A program made the position numbers and the translations under genes. The notes under the pieces were generated by a model. It did not search any database. It worked only from the letters and a program-made list of their open reading frames with translations, and was not told where the DNA came from. A stretch of DNA of 5,839 nt from Verrucomicrobiales bacterium (GTDB lineage: Bacteria > Verrucomicrobiota > Verrucomicrobiia > Verrucomicrobiales > DEV007): the NCBI GenBank assembly GCA_017991025.1, contig JAGNMT010000251.1, forward strand, positions 1-5,839. The letters run 5' to 3'. Position 1 is the stretch's first letter, and each line of letters opens with the position of its first letter. This document shows positions 1-5,839 of this stretch, piece by piece.

Positions 1-240
1 CTCAAGAACCGTACGCTTCTCCGTGCTCAAACACGAGAGACTAGAAGGAACTCCGAAACTGCCGGAGTGATCGTGATATACGTGGGCGGATCCAGCGTTC
101 GTCACGGCAAGTGCGTCAGGGCGCTGAAGTCAGAATTACCAGATGATTTCAAGTGCAAAAGTTGCTCGTTTTCGGCCTTTGAAAAAGGGCGCACCAAGGC
201 GTCACCGGCGCGCCTCCTCGACGCGATGATGTTTTGTTAG
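1..240 (+). CDS. Unrecognised open frame, 5' end outside window (doubtful)
   Basis: The first frame is open from base 1 to a TAG stop at 238-240, about 79 codons, with no ATG start near its beginning. The most protein-like part is residues ~23-60, which include VIVIYVGGSS and a KCKSC dicysteine motif; the peptide ends LLDAMMFC. I do not recognise the family. The first ~22 residues (rich in Arg and Thr) look less natural than the second frame over the same bases, which stops at 68-70, so this could be the junction of two remnants or simply a chance open frame in GC-rich DNA. The next + strand feature is a degraded gene, which fits a decayed segment. Confidence that it is a real expressed gene is low. 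Confidence 0.2.
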   Translation, partial: LKNRTLLRAQTRETRRNSETAGVIVIYVGGSSVRHGKCVRALKSELPDDFKCKSCSFSAFEKGRTKASPARLLDAMMFC

Positions 241-247
241 TCATTGA

Positions 248-324
248 CCGGACTTGCCTCCGGCCCGATTCCTTCGGGTTGATGCGCCGAGGAACGGAGG
301 CAATTGGGCTGGTGCGCTGCCCAA
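248..324. repeat. Cluster of alternative and nested inverted repeats
   Basis: A perfect 9-base inverted repeat pairs TTGCCTCCG (254-262) with CGGAGGCAA (295-303). Inside it, CCCGA (264-268) pairs with TCGGG (274-278) around a TTCCT loop. Directly abutting on the right, TTGGGC (304-309) pairs with GCCCAA (319-324) around a 9-base loop. A competing stem, CCGGA (248-252) with TCCGG (259-263), would block the 9-base stem. No run of T follows any stem, so these do not look like intrinsic terminators, and no integron attC core pair was found. The element could be a small palindromic repeat, a structured RNA leader, or chance. The pairing is seen directly; the function is unknown. Confidence 0.45.
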
Positions 325-764
325 GTGAGGGGTCAGTTCAGCCTATTGGACTCTCCCAAACGGGAGAAAACAATCGAAGGACGCTTCACCATCTCTCCCG
401 ACTTCTTCAGTGGAATCGACCCGGCGAGAGATCCGAATGCCATCCGGGAAGTTTTTCATCACACAGGAATTCCTCTTTCGGCTACCGATTCCGTTGAGTA
501 TTTCCGAGATCGATCCCTCCTTCGAGCGAAGACCAGCCGCGAGAATCTGGAACTTATCGACGCGTATGCTTCGAGTCACACACCTGTTACCCGCCAACTT
601 GCCGGGATCATCTCTCCGAGTGGTGGTATCAGGCAAAAATCAAGCTACGCATTGCACCCGCTCCGCTGCCTACCACTCCCTCCGCTGCCCCTCTTGCACC
701 GGACCCGTTCGGTGGTTCACCCTCCGGAGGAATTGGCTCTTCACCAGATCCCCTTGGGAACTGA
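283..764 (+). pseudogene. Frameshifted 3' remnant of a secretin-N-like protein
   Basis: From about base 340 to 600 one frame reads as plausible protein: RFTISPDFFSG, then AIREVFHHTGIPLSATDSVEY, then RENLELIDAYASS. This order (a 'PPDFLS'-like segment, a short helix followed by 'GI.F...A', then a strand and 'NL.LI') resembles a secretin-N-like domain that I associate with Verrucomicrobiota proteins; the assignment is from memory of the pattern. After ~604 that frame turns into non-protein-like sequence, while the frame starting at 606 reads DHLSEWWYQAKIKLRI followed by a Pro/Ala/Gly-rich tail ending PDPLGN and TGA at 762-764. One missing base near 600-606 would join the two. The frame is closed upstream by TGA at 280-282 and the sequence before ~340 is not protein-like, so the N-terminal part seems lost. 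The 6-base stem TCTCCC/GGGAGA at 352-367 lies within it. It could instead be an intact small gene with a sequencing error. Confidence 0.45.
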
Positions 765-836
765 CTGCCTCGAACCTGACACTTTCGTCACCACACAGGA
801 CGTGAAATTCCGGACTTCCTGACGCTCCTTCAGCGC

Positions 837-2021
837 ATGCCGGAGACCGTCGCACCCACTAGGATCCATCACCGCGCCCAGGACGCCACCTTTCAACGGG
901 TCCACGGGGGCAATCTCGTCTATAACGCCTGCTGGGAGGATCCGCGGATCGACCGTGAACTCATGGCTCTCGACAGCGAGAGCCGGGTTGTCATGATCAC
1001 GAGCGCGGGCTGCAACGCCCTCGACTACCTCCTCGACGACCCCGCCGAGATCCATGCGGTGGACATGAACCCGCGTCAAAACGCCCTTCTCCAGCTCAAG
1101 GTCGCGATGATCCGGCGCGATCGGTTCGAGGATCTCTTCGCCCTCTTCGGCGAAGGCTCTCACGACGATTTCAAAAGGCTCCGCAAGGAACTCGGCGATC
1201 TCCTCCCGCCCTATGCGAGCCGCTACTGGAAGGAGAAACACTATTACTTCAAGAGTACGCCACTGAACCCCTCCTTTTACTACCGCGGCACGGCCGGCCA
1301 GATGGCGTGGCTCGCACTGAAGACTTTCACAAGCGGACGCGGCAGATTGCGCGAGAGCGCCGCCGCGATTCTCGAGGCGAAATCCATCAAGGAACAACAA
1401 GCCATCTACGAAGAGGTTCGCCCCATCCTCTGGACCAAGCTCGTCACCTGGCTCCTCCGCCAGCCCGTCTCCATGGCCATGCTCGGCGTGCCGCGGGCGC
1501 AGATCCGGCTCATCGAAAAGAACTTCGATGGCGGCATTCCGGGCTTTCTCCAGGCCAAGCTCGAGCAGGTCTTCACCGAGATCCCCTTCTGGGAAAACTA
1601 CTTCTGGCAGGTCTATCTGCGTGGCAGCTACACCCGCGAGTGCTGTCCGAACTACCTGCGCGAGGAACACCAGCCCGTCTTCCGCGAGCGGGTTGATCGC
1701 ATCAAGACCCACAGCACCACGATCGCGAATTTCCTCCGCGAACACCCCGCGCCGTATTCGCACTATGTCCTCCTCGATCACCAGGACTGGATGGCCGCGC
1801 ACCGTCCCGAAGATCTCGCCGAGGAATGGCGGCTCATCCTCGAGAACAGCCGTCCCGGCACCGCGATCCTGATGCGATCGGCGAGTCCGGAGATCGATTT
1901 CATCCCCGCCTTCGCCCGCGAGCGGCTTGCTCTCGTCGATGAAGCGCGGACCGGGGCTCTCCACCAACGCGACCGTGTCGGCACCTATGGTTGCACCCTT
2001 TTCGCCCACGTCACTGCATGA
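837..2021 (+). CDS. btaA: BtaA: SAM:diacylglycerol 3-amino-3-carboxypropyltransferase
   Basis: This 394-residue protein belongs to the DUF3419/BtaA family. In characterised members, BtaA transfers the 3-amino-3-carboxypropyl group of S-adenosylmethionine to diacylglycerol, giving diacylglyceryl-homoserine, the first step of betaine-lipid (DGTS) synthesis at the inner membrane. Signature segments are visible: LVYNACWEDPRID at residues ~27-39, ITSAGCNALDYL at ~54-65 (nucleotide-binding loop), AVDMNPRQ at ~74-81 (SAM-binding acidic strand end), YYRGTAG at ~148-154, and DHQDWM at ~314-319. The length matches the family (about 400 residues). ATG 837 is the first in-frame ATG after TGA 777-779; no Shine-Dalgarno is visible upstream. 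The stop overlaps the btaB start (ATGA), indicating translational coupling. In other bacteria the pathway is induced by phosphate limitation; no convincing PHO box is visible here. Family assignment is strong; the exact lipid product is inferred. Confidence 0.91.
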   Translation: MPETVAPTRIHHRAQDATFQRVHGGNLVYNACWEDPRIDRELMALDSESRVVMITSAGCNALDYLLDDPAEIHAVDMNPRQNALLQLKVAMIRRDRFEDLFALFGEGSHDDFKRLRKELGDLLPPYASRYWKEKHYYFKSTPLNPSFYYRGTAGQMAWLALKTFTSGRGRLRESAAAILEAKSIKEQQAIYEEVRPILWTKLVTWLLRQPVSMAMLGVPRAQIRLIEKNFDGGIPGFLQAKLEQVFTEIPFWENYFWQVYLRGSYTRECCPNYLREEHQPVFRERVDRIKTHSTTIANFLREHPAPYSHYVLLDHQDWMAAHRPEDLAEEWRLILENSRPGTAILMRSASPEIDFIPAFARERLALVDEARTGALHQRDRVGTYGCTLFAHVTA

Positions 2022-2782
2022 GAGACACGGCCCGCAACGCCACTTCCCTGCGGGGCTACTACCGCTGGCACGCGAAGTTCTACGACATCTCCCGCTGGGC
2101 TTTTCTCTTCGGGCGTCGCGGTCTCATCGAAACGGTGGCGGACCGGATGGGCTCACCCGCCCGCATTCTCGAAATCGGCTGCGGCACGGGGAAAAATCTC
2201 GTCGCTCTCGCCGGGGCTTTTCCCGGGGCAAAGATCACGGGCCTCGACCTCTCCGCCGACATGCTCGACCGCGCCCGCGCCAAGATCGCGCCTTTCGCTG
2301 ATCGCATCGAGTTGCTTCACCGCCCCTACGATGGCCCGATCGCGGATGAAAACGGAAAGTTCGATCTCATCGTCATCAGCTACGCCCTTTCGATGATCAA
2401 TCCCGGCTACGACGAGGTCATCCGGCTTTGCCGCAAGGATCTCCCCGAAGGCGGGGTCATCGCCGTGGTCGATTTCCACGAGACCCGCTGGACCTGGTTC
2501 CGCAAATGGATGGGAGTGAATCACGTCCGCATGGAAGGCCAGATCCTCGCCCAGCTCGATGCGGGATATGAGGCGATCGATCGGCAGATCGGTGACGGCT
2601 ACGGAGGCCTGTGGCGGTATGTGACCTTCATCGGAAAGTCATCGACAATACCTCGAACCGAAGGTAGCCGGAATGGAATGAAGGCAAATCGACAATCGGA
2701 GCGGAGCGAAGATAGGTGCCCGAAGGGCAAGCGAAGCGTCCAAAACGAAGTGAAGTCAACCGTCCAAAGCGCAGTGAAGTGA
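2018..2782 (+). CDS. btaB: BtaB: SAM-dependent N-methyltransferase for betaine lipid
   Basis: This is a 254-residue class I SAM methyltransferase. The Rossmann motif LEIGCGTGKN lies at residues 51-60 and the acidic-strand motif GLDLSADML at 75-83; FDLIVISYALSMI at ~115-127 is the motif-II strand. Placed directly after btaA, its role is the threefold N-methylation of diacylglyceryl-homoserine to DGTS. The start chosen is ATG 2018, whose ATGA overlaps the btaA stop; a TTG at 1991 would add nine residues but lacks support. The conserved fold seems to end near residue 207 (WRYVTFIGK), close to the ~205-210 residues I recall for characterised BtaB. About 46 further residues, rich in Lys, Ser, Arg and Glu, come from a repeat-like stretch (see 2737-2780) and are probably an acquired, disordered tail. 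No in-frame stop precedes TGA 2780-2782. The methyltransferase call is firm; the substrate comes from context and similarity. Confidence 0.88.
   Translation: MRDTARNATSLRGYYRWHAKFYDISRWAFLFGRRGLIETVADRMGSPARILEIGCGTGKNLVALAGAFPGAKITGLDLSADMLDRARAKIAPFADRIELLHRPYDGPIADENGKFDLIVISYALSMINPGYDEVIRLCRKDLPEGGVIAVVDFHETRWTWFRKWMGVNHVRMEGQILAQLDAGYEAIDRQIGDGYGGLWRYVTFIGKSSTIPRTEGSRNGMKANRQSERSEDRCPKGKRSVQNEVKSTVQSAVK
2737..2780 (+). repeat. Imperfect 24-base-period direct repeat in the btaB 3' end
   Basis: Two units, 2737-2756 and 2761-2780, share 18 of 20 bases (CGTCCAAA, two variable positions, then AGTGAAGT) and lie 24 bases apart. Since 24 is a multiple of three, the repeat encodes two similar octads, SVQNEVKS and TVQSAVK followed by the stop. 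Just upstream is the small hairpin TGCCC-GAA-GGGCA (2717-2729), surrounded by purine-rich GCGAAG-type sequence. The whole 2680-2800 stretch differs in composition from the coding sequence before it and resembles dispersed purine-rich intergenic repeats. The repeat is seen directly; its membership of a genome-wide family is inference. Confidence 0.7.
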
Positions 2783-2824
2783 AAAGGGACGAAAAGCAAT
2801 TTCCTGCCATCTAATGCCTATCAA

Positions 2825-3913
2825 TCATCCCTTCGGTCCCATTTCCCGAAACGGCCAGGTGGGCGAACCCTCGGGATCGACTGCCGCCGGCGATTTGCCG
2901 AGGTCGAAATCCGCAGGCTTGAGATTGCGTCCCGGCCAATAGGCCGGGTCTTTGATGAATCCAAAGAAGCTCGGGTAAAAAGGATCGACGAGGGCGGCAT
3001 CGGCCTTCTCCGGCACTTCGAGGCCGGTGAGATGGTAGGAGGCATTGATGATGAGCCGGCGCAGGTCTTCGCTCACGAGATCGACAGCGGCCCCGGCGGT
3101 GGTGCAGAAGGCCTGCCCCTTGGTACTACCGTTAGGGGCGGTGTATTCGCGTATCCAGGCGAGGGCCTGAAGCGGTTCGTTCTTGGCCCCGGCGACAGGC
3201 TTTGAAGCCGGATCGAGGGTCTCGGTAACGGCACCACGCATCAGGATGGTCTCGTTGCCGGTGAGGTTTTTCACGGTATAAACGTCTGAGGCGGCAAAAA
3301 CATCTTTCACGCCGCGGAGGACGGGGTGGCTGGCATTTGCCTCGTCGATAATCCCGCGGGCACCTTCTTTTTTGTGAGCACCGTGATGGGCGACCCAGGT
3401 TTCGCCGAGAATTTTGAGACCGAAGCCGCCTTTCTGCCAGTCGCCATAGGTCCAGCCGCCGTCCGCCATTTTGCCGGCAAAAGCGTGGGTCGAGGTCCGC
3501 AGACCGATGACCGGCTTGCCGGCATTGAGAAAAGCGGTGATGGGGGCTGTTTGCGCGGGCGGGAGGTCGCGGAAGCGGAGGGCAATGATGAGCAGGTCGG
3601 CATCGGCGAGGGCTTCGGTTCCGGGAATGTTCGAGGGTTGATTCGGGTCGATAAATCCTTTCTCCGGATCAATCGAGAAAAGGACCGTGGTATCGAAGCC
3701 ATGCTTTTGACTGAGAATTTTGGCCAGCATCGGCAGCGATTCCTCGGAACGGTATTCTTCGTCGCCAGCCATGAAGACGATTTTTTTTCCTTTGCCGGGG
3801 CCTTCTTTACCCGCAAAATGAAGACTGGGCCCGTCAGCGGCAGAGGTGATGAGAGCCGGGGCGAGAAGAGCGGCGGTGAGCGTGTGAAAAAGGAATCGAA
3901 GGAGGGATTTCAT
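2825..3913 (-). CDS. Secreted ThuA-like domain protein
   Basis: This 362-residue exported protein has a ThuA-like (trehalose-utilisation, glutamine-amidotransferase-like) fold. Residues 1-26 form a signal peptide (MKSLLRF, hydrophobic core, SAA before the probable cleavage site). The ThuA domain spans ~43-300: KKIVFMAGDEEYR (43-55), LADADLLIIALRFRDLP (102-118), GLRTSTHAF (137-145), ETWVAHHGAHK (171-181), and ASYHLTGLEVP (291-301) near its end. The last ~60 residues are a Tyr/Phe/Pro-rich tail of a kind seen in PVC-group members. ATG 3913 is preferred over in-frame starts up to 3997 because it puts the signal peptide at the N-terminus; there is no visible Shine-Dalgarno. It lies 80 bases after the sulfatase on the same strand, so co-transcription is likely, and converges with btaB 42 bases away. 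The family has no single known reaction; a role in carbohydrate breakdown is inferred from context. Confidence 0.86.
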   Translation of the reverse strand: MKSLLRFLFHTLTAALLAPALITSAADGPSLHFAGKEGPGKGKKIVFMAGDEEYRSEESLPMLAKILSQKHGFDTTVLFSIDPEKGFIDPNQPSNIPGTEALADADLLIIALRFRDLPPAQTAPITAFLNAGKPVIGLRTSTHAFAGKMADGGWTYGDWQKGGFGLKILGETWVAHHGAHKKEGARGIIDEANASHPVLRGVKDVFAASDVYTVKNLTGNETILMRGAVTETLDPASKPVAGAKNEPLQALAWIREYTAPNGSTKGQAFCTTAGAAVDLVSEDLRRLIINASYHLTGLEVPEKADAALVDPFYPSFFGFIKDPAYWPGRNLKPADFDLGKSPAAVDPEGSPTWPFREMGPKG

Positions 3914-3993
3914 GATTTGAATAAAGGCGACTGAATCGTGAGCGAAGCGATTATGGCCCCGGAACGTCTCGAATGCCATGACGAATTCACCTG
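3914..3993 (-). other. Intra-operon spacer between sulfatase and ThuA genes
   Basis: This 80-base gap holds one weak hairpin, AATCG (3934-3938) with CGATT (3948-3952) around a 9-base loop, and no T-run that would make it a terminator. No convincing promoter was seen, consistent with read-through from the sulfatase gene. Confidence 0.3.
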
Positions 3994-5454
3994 TCACTGC
4001 TTCGGAGGAAACTGCGCCCGGAGCAGCCCACGGGCTTCGTCGAGGGCAGCCATGTCCGGCGGGTCGGCGATCACATTCAGCAGTTCCGGCACCCCGGAGG
4101 TGTGATCGTAGAGCTCACTCGCCTCGACTTCACCGGTCTCCCAGTTGCGCCATTCAGTGTAACGCCAATGCGCAGTGCGGACACTGTAGCCCATCACTTC
4201 GGGTCGTCCGAGAGGTGTGCGATCCGGATAGGCGGGGCGGGGATGCTGGGTAAAGGCGGCCGGTTTTACCCGTGCCGCCGGATCCGCCAACAGGGGCGCG
4301 AGGCTGGCCCCCTCCATCCCGGGCGCAGCAGGCAGGTCGCAAAGAGCGGTCACGGTGGGGAAAAGATCGAGCATTTCAACGAGCGCATCGGTCTTCGCCC
4401 CCGGGTGTTTCGGTTGCGGAGGGGCGATGATGAGAGGAACGCGCGCGTCGAGTTCAAAATTGCTCGTCTTCGCCCAGAGCCCGTGCTCGCCGAGATGGTA
4501 ACCGTGGTCACCCCAGAAAAGGATCAAGGTATCCTCAAGCAGCCCCTGCTCCTGCAGGGCCGCAACGACCTTGCCGACCTGAGCGTCGAGGTAGCTGATC
4601 GAGGCAAAATAGCCATGGCGCATGCACGAGATTTGTTCGTGAGTGGGTTGCTTTTGCTCCGCGGGCGGGCCGAGAATCTCGGTGCTCTGATGAAAGGCGA
4701 TCTCAGGGGCCCCGTCCGGCCGGGCGGGATTGAGTTCGGGGAGTTTTGCGGGGTCGTAGAGGTCCCAGTATTTTTTCGGCGCGTTGAAGGGCGCGTGGGG
4801 TTTCCAGAAACCGACCGCAAGAAAGAACGGGCCGCCGTTTTTCAGTTCCGGAATGAGCCGCACCGCCTCGGCCGCGACCCGGCCATCGAAATAGGCTTCG
4901 TCAGGTACGTCGTAGCTTTCACACATTGCGACCGAGCCATACTCGCGCAGCCCCGCGCCGACCTTCGCGTGGTTCTCCAGGAGCGGCCCACTGATCTGTG
5001 CGGTGTCATCCCCGTGGTTGGCGTAGTGGAGAAATTCCGGCGCGGACCAGGAACGCGGGTCGCCCTTCTCTTTAGTATGCCAGTTGTGGAAAAGTTTACC
5101 GACACAGCGGGTCGTGTAGCCGTGGTCCTTGAGCCAGAGGGGAAGAGTCGTGACGTCGGGCTTCAGTTCACGAAAGTGGGTACCGTTCACATAGAGGCCC
5201 AGGGTCGCGGGGCGCAGCCCGGTGAGCATGCTGGAGCGCGACGGATTGCACACCGCCTGTTGGCAGTAGGCTCGAGTGAAGGTCGTGCCCCGTGCCGCGA
5301 GGGCGTCAAGATGCGGCGTTAGTGCCACTGACCCATAGCAACCGAGTTCCGGGCGCAGATCGTCAGCGGTGATCAGGACCACATTCCGGGGAGCGGCCAT
5401 GGCCGGGGAGAGGAAGGTGAGGATCTGGACGAGGAGAAAGAAACGGAATTTCAT
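3994..5454 (-). CDS. Secreted type I sulfatase, iduronate-2-sulfatase-like
   Basis: This 486-residue exported sulfatase hydrolyses sulfate esters, probably on a sulfated polysaccharide. Residues 1-20 form a signal peptide (MKFRFFLLVQ...AMA). The N-terminal metal ligands D31-D32 follow NVVLITA. C69 in CNPSRSSMLTG (69-79) fits CxPSR, the site converted to formylglycine. Other active-site segments are GKLFHNW (119-125), GFWKPHAPF (215-223), and WGDHGYHLGEHGLWAKTSNF (314-333), whose D316, H317 and K329 are the expected metal and sulfate ligands. The WAKxSNF variant is typical of the iduronate-2-sulfatase subgroup (SulfAtlas S1_7). Length is normal and no key residue is missing. ATG 5454 is chosen over in-frame starts at 5508 and 5589 because the signal peptide begins there; the upstream sequence is pyrimidine-rich without a Shine-Dalgarno. 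It needs a formylglycine-generating enzyme encoded elsewhere. The exact substrate cannot be read from sequence. Confidence 0.93.
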   Translation of the reverse strand: MKFRFFLLVQILTFLSPAMAAPRNVVLITADDLRPELGCYGSVALTPHLDALAARGTTFTRAYCQQAVCNPSRSSMLTGLRPATLGLYVNGTHFRELKPDVTTLPLWLKDHGYTTRCVGKLFHNWHTKEKGDPRSWSAPEFLHYANHGDDTAQISGPLLENHAKVGAGLREYGSVAMCESYDVPDEAYFDGRVAAEAVRLIPELKNGGPFFLAVGFWKPHAPFNAPKKYWDLYDPAKLPELNPARPDGAPEIAFHQSTEILGPPAEQKQPTHEQISCMRHGYFASISYLDAQVGKVVAALQEQGLLEDTLILFWGDHGYHLGEHGLWAKTSNFELDARVPLIIAPPQPKHPGAKTDALVEMLDLFPTVTALCDLPAAPGMEGASLAPLLADPAARVKPAAFTQHPRPAYPDRTPLGRPEVMGYSVRTAHWRYTEWRNWETGEVEASELYDHTSGVPELLNVIADPPDMAALDEARGLLRAQFPPKQ

Positions 5455-5616
5455 GGGAAGAATGAAAGCAGCAGTGGTGGCGATGGGATTCCTTCTATGA
5501 TTTACCATCTGATTGTTCAAGCCTGCTCTCTGATTTGACGGTGTTCTTTGAAAAAGACGTTCGGAAAGAGGGAGAAAATAGAATTGCACCGACCCATAAT
5601 TACCATAGCTTAGCTG
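5455..5616. promoter_or_regulatory. Divergent intergenic region, candidate promoters both ways
   Basis: These 162 bases separate the - strand sulfatase operon from the + strand thioredoxin-like gene and must hold both promoters. For the sulfatase, a weak candidate on the - strand is TTGAAC (5520-5515), a 16-base spacer, then ATAGAA (5498-5493). For the thioredoxin-like gene, TTGCAC (5584-5589), a 16-base spacer and TAGCTT (5606-5611) would start transcription at or next to the ATG, giving a leaderless message; CATAAT (5595-5600) is an alternative -10. All matches are poor and no operator repeat was seen. Confidence 0.25.
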
Positions 5617-5839
5617 ATGGGAAAGCTTCTCCTCTTTGCTGGAATCGCCGTTGTGTTGTTTTTGTATTTTCAGGGAAACTCCTCCGGGAAAGTGGACTTT
5701 CCGAGCGGCGTAATTTCTTCGTCAACACCAGTGAAGACTCTGTCGGCAGAACAGAAAATCCGGGTTGTCCTTTTCACCGGTACAGAATGGTGTCCGGCCT
5801 GCCGGGACCTTGATGGAAACGTAATCACCAGTCCGGCAT
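5617..5839 (+). CDS. Membrane-anchored thioredoxin-like protein (3' end cut off)
   Basis: Seventy-four residues are visible before the window ends. Residues ~4-18 (LLLFAGIAVVLFLYF) form an N-terminal hydrophobic segment, a membrane anchor or uncleaved signal. After a Ser/Thr-rich linker, strand IRVVLFTGTEW leads into WCPACRDL, where C59-P-A-C62 is a CxxC redox site preceded by Trp, as in thioredoxin folds. The EW-CPAC-RDLD arrangement suggests a thioredoxin_7/DUF255-like or DsbD-gamma-like domain facing the periplasm, acting as a disulfide reductase or oxidoreductase. The start is well fixed: an in-frame TAG lies at 5611-5613, two codons before ATG 5617. No Shine-Dalgarno is visible. It is transcribed away from the sulfatase; no functional link between them is evident. 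Confidence 0.78.
   Translation, partial: MGKLLLFAGIAVVLFLYFQGNSSGKVDFPSGVISSSTPVKTLSAEQKIRVVLFTGTEWCPACRDLDGNVITSPA

Noticed and set aside
235..324. Integron attC site
   Set aside because: The structured region lacks a matching RYYYAAC/GTTRRRY core pair; GTTAGTC at 235-241 breaks the consensus.
761..793. Possible PHO box upstream of btaA (CTGACTG and CTGACAC)
   Set aside because: The two half-sites are 15 bases apart instead of 11, and the sequence 11 bases after the second one matches poorly.
741..2009. Long open frame (422 codons) on the - strand opposite btaA
   Set aside because: The + strand frame carries clear BtaA motifs. The antisense translation is rich in Glu, Gly and Val with no recognisable domain, as expected for the complement of a GC-rich gene.
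2599..2810. Two short - strand open frames across the btaB tail
   Set aside because: They are low-complexity Phe/Leu/Ser-rich readings of the complement of the purine-rich repeat, with no domain.
2783..2833. Bidirectional terminator between the convergent btaB and ThuA genes
   Set aside because: The only pairing seen, AAGGGA with TCCCTT, has a 38-base loop and no T-run on either strand.
3934..3960. Second copy of the btaB-tail repeat in the sulfatase-ThuA spacer
   Set aside because: Shared words (AATCG, AGCGAAG) are short, and an alignment needs gaps and falls to about half identity, so chance is enough.
4102..5322. Long open frame (406 codons) on the + strand opposite the sulfatase
   Set aside because: The sulfatase on the - strand has all catalytic motifs; the opposite frame is Arg/Gly-rich and domain-free, so it is a shadow.

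Overview
The window looks like chromosomal DNA of a Verrucomicrobiota or related PVC-group bacterium. GC content is moderately high. An iduronate-2-sulfatase-type arylsulfatase sits beside a secreted ThuA-domain protein, a pairing common in Verrucomicrobiota and Planctomycetota. A broken fragment near the left end resembles a secretin-N-like protein family that I associate with Verrucomicrobiota. This assignment is an inference from gene content; there is no rRNA or marker gene to settle it.

Left part (1-836): no intact gene. Positions 1-240 hold an open frame of unknown identity with no start inside the window. Positions 248-324 are dense in inverted repeats, with alternative and nested stems. 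Positions about 283-764 look like the decayed 3' part of a gene, readable as one protein only if a frame change near 600-606 is allowed.

Middle (837-2782, + strand): a two-gene operon with a 4-base ATGA overlap. btaA (DUF3419 family, 3-amino-3-carboxypropyl transfer to diacylglycerol) and btaB (SAM methyltransferase) together would make the phosphorus-free betaine lipid DGTS. The last ~46 codons of btaB run through a repeat-like sequence that has apparently extended the protein.

Right part (2825-5454, - strand): a secreted sulfatase followed 80 bases later by a secreted ThuA-like protein, probably co-transcribed and acting on sulfated polysaccharide outside the cytoplasm. This unit converges with the btaAB operon. 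A 162-base divergent intergenic region then leads to a + strand, membrane-anchored thioredoxin-like protein (5617 onward) with a WCPAC active site, cut by the window end.

I found no tRNA, rRNA, CRISPR array, insertion sequence or integron attC site. None of the five confident genes has a clear Shine-Dalgarno sequence. I did not find a convincing wholly new system. The points most worth a second look are the repeat-derived BtaB tail, the structured 248-324 segment next to the gene remnant, and the betaine-lipid operon itself.
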